64,000 bases of DNA from Anaerozeibacter sp031551775 (GTDB lineage: Bacteria > Bacillota > Clostridia > Christensenellales > Aristaeellaceae), in NCBI GenBank assembly GCA_031551775.1, contig JAVBND010000006.1:102127-166126 (forward strand), written 5' to 3'. The translations under genes were made by a program, and so were the position numbers. The first letter of the stretch is position 1. The number at the start of each line of letters is the position of its first letter. Positions 24,671 through 32,016 of the stretch are shown in pieces. The notes under the pieces were generated by a model, which did no database searches, was not told the origin of the DNA, and worked only from the letters and a program-made list of their open reading frames with translations.

Positions 24671-26023
24671 TCACACAAACTCCTTCATCATGATGTCGCG
24701 CGCCAGTCGCGGATGGTTCTGACTTAAAATACCCATGGCGGAGAGGATGTAGCGCCTGTCGATGACCGGGTGCGCATCGCGCGGCATGAGCGAGGCGCTG
24801 TAGCGCGTCGTGGCCATCGCGCGCGCGGCCATCTCCCCCGCGCGGCTTGAGTGGTTCAGCGCGCCGCCGGTCAAGAGAAGCGTCTTGACGCCCGTCAGAT
24901 CCTTGCCGGTTTGCTGGAAGGCCACGCCCATCGGCGTATAGACCTGCTCGATCGTGCCCGCGTGGCGGCTGAGTCCGAGTTCAATCGCGAGGCTCGCCAG
25001 CGCAAAATCCACGTCTTCCTCGTCCTTCGAAACGGGCAGAACGCCCGGGTCAATCCGTATCTTGTCAAACCATGCGCGGACCCGCGCCGCGTCACGGCCC
25101 GAAGCCTCGGCAAGCGCCTCCATGCCCATCGCGTCCGATACGCCCGACGCGCTGTAGCGCATACCGATGTCGCCTTCTACGGTCCTCTTGGCAAATGGTT
25201 CGGGCAGCCCCCTCAGCACGGTCGCCGGTCGCGTGGGCAGGCCCTGTGTAATCGAGTAAACATCGGTCGTCGCTCCGCCCAGGTCCACCGCCATCAATTC
25301 GCCCAGGTCTTGCGACAGTACGGTCAACGCCGTAAGCGCCGCGGCTGGCGTCGGCATCAGGATGCCGGAAATCAGCGACGCCGCTCTTGACAGCCCCTTG
25401 GCCTGGATGATGCGCTTTAGAAACAATTCCCGGATAACCGCCTGGCAGGGTTCGACATTCAGATGGTTGAACTCGGCCATGACATTCTCGCACGCGATCA
25501 CTTCGCGGCCCTCAAGCGCCGCTTGGCACGCCTTGCGCGCCGCGCGGTTGCCGGCAAACACGACCGGGCAGGTATAGTCCATTCGGGCAATCATCTTCGC
25601 GTTGTGTATCACGCAATCGCGGTTGCCGCCGTCGGTGCCGCCGCACAGCAGCAAAATGTCGGGCTTCAGGCCGGTGATCTCGTCCGTGTCCTCGTCCGTC
25701 AGTTCATACGCATAGGTCTTGATCACCTTCGCGCCCGCACCGAGCGCCGCGCGCTTGGCGGCTTCGCTGGTGAGCGAGGGCACAAGGCCGCTCGCGATCA
25801 TGCGCAACCCGCCCGCTGCCGACGAACACGCGTATCGCTCGCTGAATTCGCGTACGCCCGCTTCCTTCTTAAGCGCATGAAGCGCATTTTCAAGCCCGAT
25901 GGAAATATCGTCCTCCACAGTCGTGTAACTTTGCGCGGTGCCAATGACGGCGGCCGCGTCCCGGTCAACCGCCGTGACCTTGGTATAGGTCGAGCCAAAG
26001 TCAATGAGCAGGATGGGCTTCAT
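24671..26023 (-). CDS. mutL: Glutamate mutase MutL/GlmL (ASKHA-family reactivation factor)
   Basis: This 450-residue actin-like ATPase has phosphate-1 motif IDFGSTYTKVTA, phosphate-2 motif AVDLGGATTDVYSI and a C-terminal adenosine motif region LLLTGGALNH. Genes of this type lie between glmS and glmE in glutamate-fermenting clostridia and are thought to reactivate or protect the cobalamin enzyme. It is unrelated to the mismatch-repair MutL. It follows glmS by 3 bases. Confidence 0.94.
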   Translation of the reverse strand: MKPILLIDFGSTYTKVTAVDRDAAAVIGTAQSYTTVEDDISIGLENALHALKKEAGVREFSERYACSSAAGGLRMIASGLVPSLTSEAAKRAALGAGAKVIKTYAYELTDEDTDEITGLKPDILLLCGGTDGGNRDCVIHNAKMIARMDYTCPVVFAGNRAARKACQAALEGREVIACENVMAEFNHLNVEPCQAVIRELFLKRIIQAKGLSRAASLISGILMPTPAAALTALTVLSQDLGELMAVDLGGATTDVYSITQGLPTRPATVLRGLPEPFAKRTVEGDIGMRYSASGVSDAMGMEALAEASGRDAARVRAWFDKIRIDPGVLPVSKDEEDVDFALASLAIELGLSRHAGTIEQVYTPMGVAFQQTGKDLTGVKTLLLTGGALNHSSRAGEMAARAMATTRYSASLMPRDAHPVIDRRYILSAMGILSQNHPRLARDIMMKEFV

Positions 26024-26026
26024 GGC

Positions 26027-26452
26027 TTACCCCTTCGCCTCGCGCGCCTCAAAATCGCGGGCGAGCGCTTCAATCGTCACTTCCGGCGCGGTACCCGGCC
26101 CGAATACCCGATCAAAACCCATGGCCTTGAACCGCGTCTCCACTTCCTCAAACGGCTGCTTGCCGACCACGATGTTTCCGCCCACGTAGAGCAAGATGCC
26201 CTTAAGCCCAGCCTCGTCGCATTTCTCGCGAAGACCGCGGCAATCAAGTTCTCCGTGTCCGTACAAGGATGACACCACGATCGCGCCTGCCGCCGATTCC
26301 ACAGCCGCTTCGATAAACTCTTCCTGCGAAACCATCACGCCCAGGTTAATCACCTTGAACTCCGCTTGCGAAAACGCGAAGTTCAAAATCTGGTTCCCCA
26401 CGGCGTGGACGTCCGCTCCGATCACGCCCAGTACGATCGTCCGATCACTCAT
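26027..26452 (-). CDS. glmS: Methylaspartate (glutamate) mutase sigma subunit, B12-binding
   Basis: This 141-residue cobalamin-binding subunit contains the base-off/His-on signature GADVHAVGNQI (D-x-H-x-x-G). It also has VVSSLYGHGE and the nucleotide-tail-binding loop LLYVGGNIVVGK. The ATG follows GGGAGGGAACG. It is the first gene of the mutase operon. Confidence 0.96.
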   Translation of the reverse strand: MSDRTIVLGVIGADVHAVGNQILNFAFSQAEFKVINLGVMVSQEEFIEAAVESAAGAIVVSSLYGHGELDCRGLREKCDEAGLKGILLYVGGNIVVGKQPFEEVETRFKAMGFDRVFGPGTAPEVTIEALARDFEAREAKG

Positions 26453-26502
26453 GCGCGTTCCCTCCCAAACTCAACACTTTCCACAATATGGTGTATATCA
26501 TT

Positions 26503-26531
26503 AGTTTAAAATGATTTACATCATTTGTCAA
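26503..26531 (-). promoter_or_regulatory. Promoter of the glutamate mutase operon with palindromic operator
   Basis: On the minus strand TTGACA (26526-26531) and TAAACT (26503-26508) are 17 bases apart. The spacer region is filled by an inverted repeat AAATGAT-TTAC-ATCATTT (26509-26526). A protein bound there would block RNA polymerase. The GntR protein at 20885 is the obvious candidate, by inference. Confidence 0.65.
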
Positions 26532-26606
26532 GCGCAGGAAGGGCATCGGTTAACTTATTTACCATATCCTAACATACGGACGGCGCGCGTCTTAACCCAG
26601 TCTTCG

Positions 26607-26636
26607 TTGACGCGGTATGCTTTATCCTCATATAAT
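26607..26636 (+). promoter_or_regulatory. Promoter of the cysE-cysS T-box operon
   Basis: TTGACG (26607-26612) and a perfect TATAAT (26631-26636) are 18 bases apart, just upstream of the T-box leader. Confidence 0.75.
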
Positions 26637-26644
26637 AAGGCAGA

Positions 26645-26860
26645 CCGCGAACGGGAAAAGTAAGCGAATGGCCAAGGACAGAAAATGGGGTCACCGGCTG
26701 AGAGCCCCAGATGAAGCCGCCGCCGAATGTGCGCCCGGGAGTCATCGCGTAACGGCGACGGGCGCGCCCGATACAGCGCTTGAAGCGGGAGGATTTAATC
26801 CTTTCAGCAGAGTGGAACCACGCAGGCGCGTCTCTGTATAGCCAGGGACGTGTTTTTTTA
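26645..26860 (+). ncRNA. T-box leader (tRNA-Cys-sensing) upstream of cysE-cysS
   Basis: The leader has the hallmark T-box sequence AGAGTGGAACCACG (26809-26822). UGGA in it can pair with the U-CCA end of tRNA-Cys, whose discriminator base is U. In Stem I the specifier region GAATGTGCG (26725-26733) contains overlapping Cys codons TGT and TGC. The leader ends in a terminator: CGTCTCTG and CAGGGACG stem (26829-26850) followed by a T-run (26853-26859). Uncharged tRNA-Cys would stabilise the antiterminator and switch on cysteine synthesis and charging genes. The 5' limit is approximate. Confidence 0.92.
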
Positions 26861-26878
26861 TTTGGGGAGGGATCGAAT

Positions 26879-27592
26879 GTGTTCAAACATTGGAAAGAAG
26901 ACATCGATGCGGTTCTGAGTCGCGATCCTGCCGCACGCAGCGCGATGGAAGTGGTCCTGTGTTACCCAAGCTTTCGCGCCATTCGCCGCCACCGGCGCGC
27001 ACATTGGCTGTGGACGCACAACAGCAAGCTGCTGGCCCGCATCGTTTCCCAGCGCACGCGAAAGATTACCGGCATTGAAATCCACCCCGGCGCGACCATC
27101 GGCAAGGGCCTGTTCATCGACCACGGCATGGGCGTCGTCATCGGCGAGACCACCGAGATTGGGGACAACGTGACACTCTATCAAGGTGTTACGCTGGGCG
27201 GCACGGGCAAGGACGTGGGCAAGCGCCACCCAACGATTGGATCGGGCGTGGTTGTGGGTGCGGGCGCGCGGGTGCTGGGCCCGTTTACGGTCGGCGACAA
27301 CGTCAAGATTGGCGCGAGCGCGGTCGTGCTCAAGGAGGTGCCTGCCGGATCCACGGTGGTCGGCAACCCCGGCCGGATCGTACGCCAGTCGGGAGAGCGC
27401 GTAGGCATCGACCTCGACCAGGTCAACCTGCCCGACCCGGTCAAGGAGATCATTGAAAAAATGCTCGGGCGCATTGAGCGCCTTGAGCAATGCCTGGAAC
27501 ACACGGGCGTCAATTGCGATACGTGCGACCAGGTGGATACCTCGCTTTGCCCCAAAGTAACGAAGGAGGATGTGCACATTGAAGATCTATAA
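26879..27592 (+). CDS. cysE: Serine O-acetyltransferase
   Basis: This 237-residue enzyme acetylates L-serine with acetyl-CoA, the first step of cysteine synthesis. The N-terminal helical part (MFKHWKEDIDAVL, DPAARSAMEVVLCYPSF) is followed by a left-handed beta-helix of hexapeptide repeats with IHPGATIGKGLFIDHGMGVV and GGTGKDVGKRHPTIG. The C-terminal tail is Cys-containing (NCDTCDQ, SLCPK). The GTG at 26879 is about 7 bases from GGGGAGGG and gives the family's normal N-terminus. An overlapping ATG at 26877 is out of frame. It overlaps cysS by 14 bases. Confidence 0.94.
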   Translation: MFKHWKEDIDAVLSRDPAARSAMEVVLCYPSFRAIRRHRRAHWLWTHNSKLLARIVSQRTRKITGIEIHPGATIGKGLFIDHGMGVVIGETTEIGDNVTLYQGVTLGGTGKDVGKRHPTIGSGVVVGAGARVLGPFTVGDNVKIGASAVVLKEVPAGSTVVGNPGRIVRQSGERVGIDLDQVNLPDPVKEIIEKMLGRIERLEQCLEHTGVNCDTCDQVDTSLCPKVTKEDVHIEDL

Positions 27593-28979
27593 CACCATGA
27601 CCCGCAAGAAGGAAGAACTGGTTCCGGTTCATGAGGGCGAAGTGCGCATCTACGCATGCGGCCCGACCGTCTACAACTACTTTCACATCGGAAACGCGCG
27701 CCCGTTCATCATGTTCGACACCTTGCGTCGCTACCTGATCCACAAAGGCTACAAGGTGACGTTCGTGCAGAACTTTACCGACATCGACGACAAGCTCATC
27801 AACCGCGCGCGCGAGGAAGAAACCACCGTGCCGGAAGTGGCCGAGCGCTATATAAAGGAATACTTTGTCGATGCGGGCGGGCTTGGCGTCATGCCCGCGG
27901 ACGTGCATCCGCGCGCGACCGAGCACGTGGGTGAGATCATCCGCCTCATCAAACAGCTCGAGAAAAACGGTCATGCCTATGCGGTGAACGGCGATGTGTA
28001 CTTTGATACGCAGTCCGACGCCGATTACGGGAAGCTGTCCGGCCAGAACCTGGAAGACCGGGAAGCGGGCGCGCGCATCGAAGTGGATGATGTCAAGAAA
28101 AACCCGATGGACTTTGTGCTATGGAAGAGCCAGAAGCCCGGAGAACCGGCCTGGAAGAGCCCGTGGGGCATGGGCCGTCCCGGCTGGCACATCGAATGCT
28201 CGGCCATGTCGATGAAGTACCTGGGCGAGACATTTGACATCCATTGCGGCGGCGTGGACCTCATCTTCCCCCACCATGAAAACGAGATCGCGCAGTCGGA
28301 ATGCGCCACGGGAAAACCGTTTGCCAAGTACTGGATGCACAACGGCCACATCAATGTAAACAACCAGAAGATGAGCAAGTCGCTCGGAAACTTCTTTACC
28401 GTACGCGATATCGCCAAGGAGTTCGACCTTGAAGCGGTGCGCATGTTTATGCTGAGCGCCCACTACAGAAGCCCGGTCAATTTCTCCCGCGAGATGATCG
28501 AGCAGGCCAAGGCGTCCCTCGACAGGCTCTACACCGCGCGGGACAACGCGCTGTTCCTCTTGGAGCACGCGGGAGAGCGCGAGATGAACGAAGCGGAGCG
28601 CGCCTTTGCCCAACGCGCAAAGCAGGCGGTTGCCGATTTTAATCAGGCGATGGAGGATGACCTCAATACCGCCGACGCGCTGGGCGTGATCTTCGAGTAC
28701 GCGCGCGACATGAACACCGTGCTCGCGGATGGGAACGCGCCTTCAAAAGCCGCCATTGAAGAAGGTCTTGAAGCGCTTTTGACCATGACGGGCGTCCTGG
28801 GCATCCTTTCAAAACAGCACGATACCACGCCCGATGAAGTCAAGCAACTGGTTGACGCGCGCGTCGCCGCCAAGAAAGCGAAAGATTTCCCGGAAGCCGA
28901 CCGTTTGCGCGGTGAAGCGTTGAAGCTGGGCTATATCATCGAAGACACGCCCAAGGGACCGAAGGTTCGCAAAGCATAG
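27579..28979 (+). CDS. cysS: Cysteinyl-tRNA synthetase
   Basis: This 466-residue class I synthetase has the HIGH-type motif HIGNARPF (residues ~31-38), CGPTVYN, zinc-site residues in GWHIECSAMS, and KMSKSLGN. AAGGAGG ends directly against an in-frame ATG at 27570, which is too close. The TTG at 27579 is 9 bases away and gives the canonical N-terminus MKIYNTMTRKKE, so I prefer TTG. It is co-regulated with cysE by the upstream T-box. Confidence 0.96.
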   Translation: MKIYNTMTRKKEELVPVHEGEVRIYACGPTVYNYFHIGNARPFIMFDTLRRYLIHKGYKVTFVQNFTDIDDKLINRAREEETTVPEVAERYIKEYFVDAGGLGVMPADVHPRATEHVGEIIRLIKQLEKNGHAYAVNGDVYFDTQSDADYGKLSGQNLEDREAGARIEVDDVKKNPMDFVLWKSQKPGEPAWKSPWGMGRPGWHIECSAMSMKYLGETFDIHCGGVDLIFPHHENEIAQSECATGKPFAKYWMHNGHINVNNQKMSKSLGNFFTVRDIAKEFDLEAVRMFMLSAHYRSPVNFSREMIEQAKASLDRLYTARDNALFLLEHAGEREMNEAERAFAQRAKQAVADFNQAMEDDLNTADALGVIFEYARDMNTVLADGNAPSKAAIEEGLEALLTMTGVLGILSKQHDTTPDEVKQLVDARVAAKKAKDFPEADRLRGEALKLGYIIEDTPKGPKVRKA

Positions 28980-28993
28980 ATACTTCCATATCA

Positions 28994-29032
28994 AGAGGGG
29001 CCGCGTTGATTCATCATCAGCGCGGCCCCTCT
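28994..29032. terminator. Bidirectional terminator between cysS and the L,D-transpeptidase
   Basis: AGAGGGGCCGCG and CGCGGCCCCTCT form a perfect 12-bp stem around a 15-base loop between two convergent genes. Confidence 0.8.
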
Positions 29033-29043
29033 ATCCTATTCCA

Positions 29044-30309
29044 TTATTTCTGAATGACAATCGTCGTTCCGTTGGTGACATGCTCGTGCATCCACTTGGC
29101 GTCGTCCACCGCAAGGCGGATGCAGCCGTGGGACGCGCGCCTGCCCAGCGCCGATACCGAGCCGCTGGTGGGCCGCCCGCCGCGCTTGCTGAAGAGCACC
29201 GAATGGAACATGACGTTGCCGGTCGGGTCGATGTTGATCGCGTACTGCGCCCAGCAACCGAAATCCTTGAAGTAGTGCCACCGCTCGCCCAGGCGAACCG
29301 TTTCGTCAAAGGTGCCGGTTGGCGTCGGTGTGCCGCGCGCGCCGGTCGAGCACTTGAACTTCTTGACGAGCTTTGAGTAGTTGCTGTTCTTTTCGGTCCA
29401 CTGGTAAGCGTAAACGCGCTGCTCCGATATATCCACAACGATCTTGTACTCGTGCAGCGGCTTGTCGTTTCGAACCGCGCCCGATGAGAACAGCAGGGCT
29501 TGGGTGTTCTTGTCCGCAATCCCGGTTTCAGGCAGTCCGTTAAGCTTTTGAAAGTACAAAAGCGCGTCCTTGGTGGTCGCGCCAAACGCGCCGTCCACGC
29601 CCTGGTAGATATAGCCGAGCGAATTGAGCCTGGACTGCACGCGCTTGACCGCACTGCCGGTCATGCCGTCGGTCAGGACTTCAAAGGTGTTTGAAATCTC
29701 ACCGGAATAAATGGTTTCCAGCAACTCCCAATCCGCCTCGCCGTTGAGGTTGTAGAGCGCGCCGTTTTGATCGGACTCGGCCGCGGTGTCGTCGGATGCG
29801 CCGCCGTCGTCCTCGCCGTCGCCGTCTTCGTCAAAATAGGCGAGGGTAGAAAGCTGTTGCCCCGGCGCCGTTTTGGCATACTGCTCGTTCAGGTATGTCT
29901 TGACGTTGTTGACCGCCGTTACCGTTCCGCTGCCGTATTGCCCGTCGGCTGTGCCTTCAAGGAAGCCCAGATTGATCAACGCCGTTTGCAGCTTGATGAT
30001 TTCTTCTCCGCGCATCCCTTTGACGAGGGGGGTGGGCGACGGGGTCGGCACCGGCGTCGGCACCGGCGTGGGTGAAGGCGTCGGAATGGGCGTCGGCGTC
30101 GGGCGGGGCGTCGGCGAAGGCGTCGGCACCGGCGTGAAGCGCGGCGCGGACGGATCCTCGGCCCCGGTTTCGGGCGCGGTCTGCGCGCCGGCTTTCGCGT
30201 CGGCGTTTACGAACTGCTGGATGGAATCAAGCCGAAGCTCATTTCCCGGCATCAGCACGAACGCAAACAGCGCGACAAAGAACAAAATCACCGTCAATCT
30301 ACGAGCCAA
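29044..30309 (-). CDS. L,D-transpeptidase (YkuD) with peptidoglycan-binding repeats
   Basis: This ~421-residue exported or anchored cell-wall enzyme has an N-terminal membrane segment. A Pro/Thr-rich stalk follows (about residues 58-95, repeats of TPSPTP and PTPVPTP). Next come two PG_binding_1-type repeats (GEEIIKLQTALINLGF and GSAVKRVQSRLNSLGY) and a C-terminal YkuD domain. The catalytic block is SHGCIRL, with an upstream His in NVMFHSV. It forms 3-3 peptidoglycan cross-links or attaches wall proteins. An Asp/Glu-rich insert (DEDGDGEDDGG) lies between the two binding repeats. The TTG at 30309 is preferred because AGAGGTGA is correctly spaced; a GTG at 30318 overlaps that site. Confidence 0.9.
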   Translation of the reverse strand: MARRLTVILFFVALFAFVLMPGNELRLDSIQQFVNADAKAGAQTAPETGAEDPSAPRFTPVPTPSPTPRPTPTPIPTPSPTPVPTPVPTPSPTPLVKGMRGEEIIKLQTALINLGFLEGTADGQYGSGTVTAVNNVKTYLNEQYAKTAPGQQLSTLAYFDEDGDGEDDGGASDDTAAESDQNGALYNLNGEADWELLETIYSGEISNTFEVLTDGMTGSAVKRVQSRLNSLGYIYQGVDGAFGATTKDALLYFQKLNGLPETGIADKNTQALLFSSGAVRNDKPLHEYKIVVDISEQRVYAYQWTEKNSNYSKLVKKFKCSTGARGTPTPTGTFDETVRLGERWHYFKDFGCWAQYAINIDPTGNVMFHSVLFSKRGGRPTSGSVSALGRRASHGCIRLAVDDAKWMHEHVTNGTTIVIQK

Positions 30310-30391
30310 TGATATCACCTCTTACAACACATGCCCGCCTTCACCGGAAGTACAGCCAAGGCAAACAAGAAATAGCAAACCGCGCGAGCGC

Positions 30392-31174
30392 CTATAACAT
30401 GGGAATCATGTCCGAAAGGCGGCCAAGCGTCATGTCGGGCTTGGTCAAAGACTCAGCCGCCATCTCGGGCGTGGTTTCGCCGCTCATCACGAGCACCGAC
30501 AGCATGCCGTGCCTAAGTCCCGTCTCAACATCGGTGTACAGCCGGTCCCCGCACATGGCGAGCTGGCTGTTTTGAAGTCCCGTGCGCTTGAGCGCGGCCT
30601 CCACGATGCCCGCGTGGGGCTTGCCCACGATCAGGTCAGCCTTGCGGCCGGCGGATGCTTCAATGAAGGCCATGATCGCGCCGATGTCGGGCGCGAACCC
30701 GGTCTCGGTGGGGCAATTGAAATCGGGATGGGTGGCGATATACGGAAGGCCCGCGCGTACGAAATCGCACGCTTGGGTCATCTTCGCGTAATCAAGCGTC
30801 GTGTCATAACCGACGATCACAATGTCGGGGTGGACATGATCGATCGCGATGCCGGCTTCTTCGAGTTCTTCCACCAGGTAGTGGTTGCCCAGCACGTATG
30901 CCTTTTTGCCGGGAAAAAGCTCAGTCACCTTCATGGCCGTGGCTTCGCCCGAAGTCAGGATTTTTTCGCGCGCAACCGGTAAGCCCATCTTTTTAAGGCG
31001 CTCAACGTAGTACAGCGCGTTGTGCGAGGAATTGTTCGTGAGAAACAAAAAGTCGCGCCCACTTTTTTTCACCGCATCGATGAAATCGAGGGAACCGGGC
31101 AGAATGTTGCCGCCAAGGTAGAAGGTGCCGTCCATATCGAGCAGGAAACATTTTATGTCCTTGAGTTGTGGCAT
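30392..31174 (-). CDS. NagD-like HAD-superfamily phosphatase
   Basis: This 260-residue HAD IIA subfamily hydrolase has motif I LLDMDGTFYLGG, motif II LFLTNNSS, and motif III/IV KPHAGIVEAAL with GDRLYTDVETG. Such enzymes dephosphorylate nucleotides, sugar phosphates or p-nitrophenyl phosphate, and the natural substrate is not deducible. The ATG at 31174 follows AGAGGAGA. It lies downstream of xpt on the same strand, which weakly suggests a nucleotide-related role. Confidence 0.88.
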   Translation of the reverse strand: MPQLKDIKCFLLDMDGTFYLGGNILPGSLDFIDAVKKSGRDFLFLTNNSSHNALYYVERLKKMGLPVAREKILTSGEATAMKVTELFPGKKAYVLGNHYLVEELEEAGIAIDHVHPDIVIVGYDTTLDYAKMTQACDFVRAGLPYIATHPDFNCPTETGFAPDIGAIMAFIEASAGRKADLIVGKPHAGIVEAALKRTGLQNSQLAMCGDRLYTDVETGLRHGMLSVLVMSGETTPEMAAESLTKPDMTLGRLSDMIPML

Positions 31175-31245
31175 GAAAATCTCCTCTTACCCGGTGTGCG
31201 TTTCTAAATCCCTTGAAAAGCACTTTCTCCCTTTAGAAACACACC

Positions 31246-31818
31246 CTAATTTGCAAATTCAATTTTTCCCGCGTCCATCCACTGGATCATGGCCAGCGAT
31301 GTGGGGGTATACCCGGCTTCCAGAAGGCGTGAGCGGCCTGGCTGGAAAGCTTTTTCGATCACAATGCCGATGCCCGCGACTTCGCCGCCCGCTTGCTTGA
31401 TCAAGCGCGTCGCGCCCAGTGCCGCTTCGCCGTTGGCAAGAAAATCATCAATAAAAAGCACCCTGTCGCCAGTGTTGATGAAGCGCGACTTCAGCGTGAG
31501 CTGATACGTCGTACCCTTGGTGAAGGAGTGCACAGGCGTTTGCAAAATCTCTTCCGACAAAATGCCCGAGGTGGACTTCTTCATGATGACCAAGGGCACA
31601 TGCATCGTAAGCGCGGTCATTACGGCAGGCGCAATGCCGCTGGACTCAATGGTTGCCACGCACGTTACGCCCGCTTCCGTGAACAATCGCGCAAATTCCT
31701 TGCCGATTTGCGCCATCAATTCGGGATCAACCTGGTGGTTGAGAAACGAATCCACGAGCAAAATGTGCGGACTGAGCGCTTTTCCGTCCTTTATAATCCT
31801 TTGTTTCAGCAATTCCAT
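31246..31818 (-). CDS. xpt: Xanthine phosphoribosyltransferase
   Basis: This 190-residue type I phosphoribosyltransferase salvages xanthine to XMP. It begins MELLKQRIIKDGKALSPHIL, and continues with VDSFLNHQVDPELM and the PRPP-binding loop VLFIDDFLANGEAALG. The start at 31818 gives the standard N-terminus and has an upstream AAGGGG/AAGG site, whereas the open frame extends upstream only as non-coding leader. No purine riboswitch consensus is evident in the ~25-base leader; control is more likely by the palindrome over the promoter. Confidence 0.95.
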   Translation of the reverse strand: MELLKQRIIKDGKALSPHILLVDSFLNHQVDPELMAQIGKEFARLFTEAGVTCVATIESSGIAPAVMTALTMHVPLVIMKKSTSGILSEEILQTPVHSFTKGTTYQLTLKSRFINTGDRVLFIDDFLANGEAALGATRLIKQAGGEVAGIGIVIEKAFQPGRSRLLEAGYTPTSLAMIQWMDAGKIEFAN

Positions 31819-31843
31819 ATCCTTCACATCCCCTTTGACCGCC

Positions 31844-31884
31844 ATTGTACTAAATTGGTTGCTAAAGTTCAACCAAATTTGGTT
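31844..31884 (-). promoter_or_regulatory. xpt promoter with palindromic operator
   Basis: On the minus strand TTGAAC (31867-31872) and TACAAT (31844-31849) are 17 bases apart. The perfect 14-bp palindrome AACCAAATTTGGTT (31871-31884) overlaps the -35 element. A half-copy (CAACCAA) recurs in the spacer, suggesting a repressor operator. Confidence 0.65.
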
Positions 31885-31952
31885 TAATTTCGCAGACGAA
31901 AGTTTGTGCGTGATCCCGGTGCGCCGCATGCGCGTTATCTGCGGCGGCGCGC

Positions 31953-31981
31953 TTGACACGGTGGGCCTTTTCTGATATTAT
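31953..31981 (+). promoter_or_regulatory. Promoter of the FAD-dependent dehydrogenase gene
   Basis: A perfect TTGACA (31953-31958) and TATTAT (31976-31981) are separated by 17 bases, 35 bases before the ATG at 32017. Confidence 0.8.
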
Positions 31982-32016
31982 TCATCGTGGATTTTTCTGC
32001 AAGGGGATAATGAACG

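Noticed and set aside
24671..26023. DNA mismatch repair MutL
   Set aside because: The protein is an ASKHA-fold ATPase located between glmS and glmE; it shares only the name with the mismatch repair protein.
30040..30135. Tandem DNA repeat or CRISPR-like array
   Set aside because: The repeated GGCGTCGGC-type units encode the Pro/Thr-rich stalk of the L,D-transpeptidase; spacing is too short and irregular for CRISPR.
31819..31843. Purine riboswitch upstream of xpt
   Set aside because: Only about 25 bases separate the -10 box and start codon, and no aptamer core is present.
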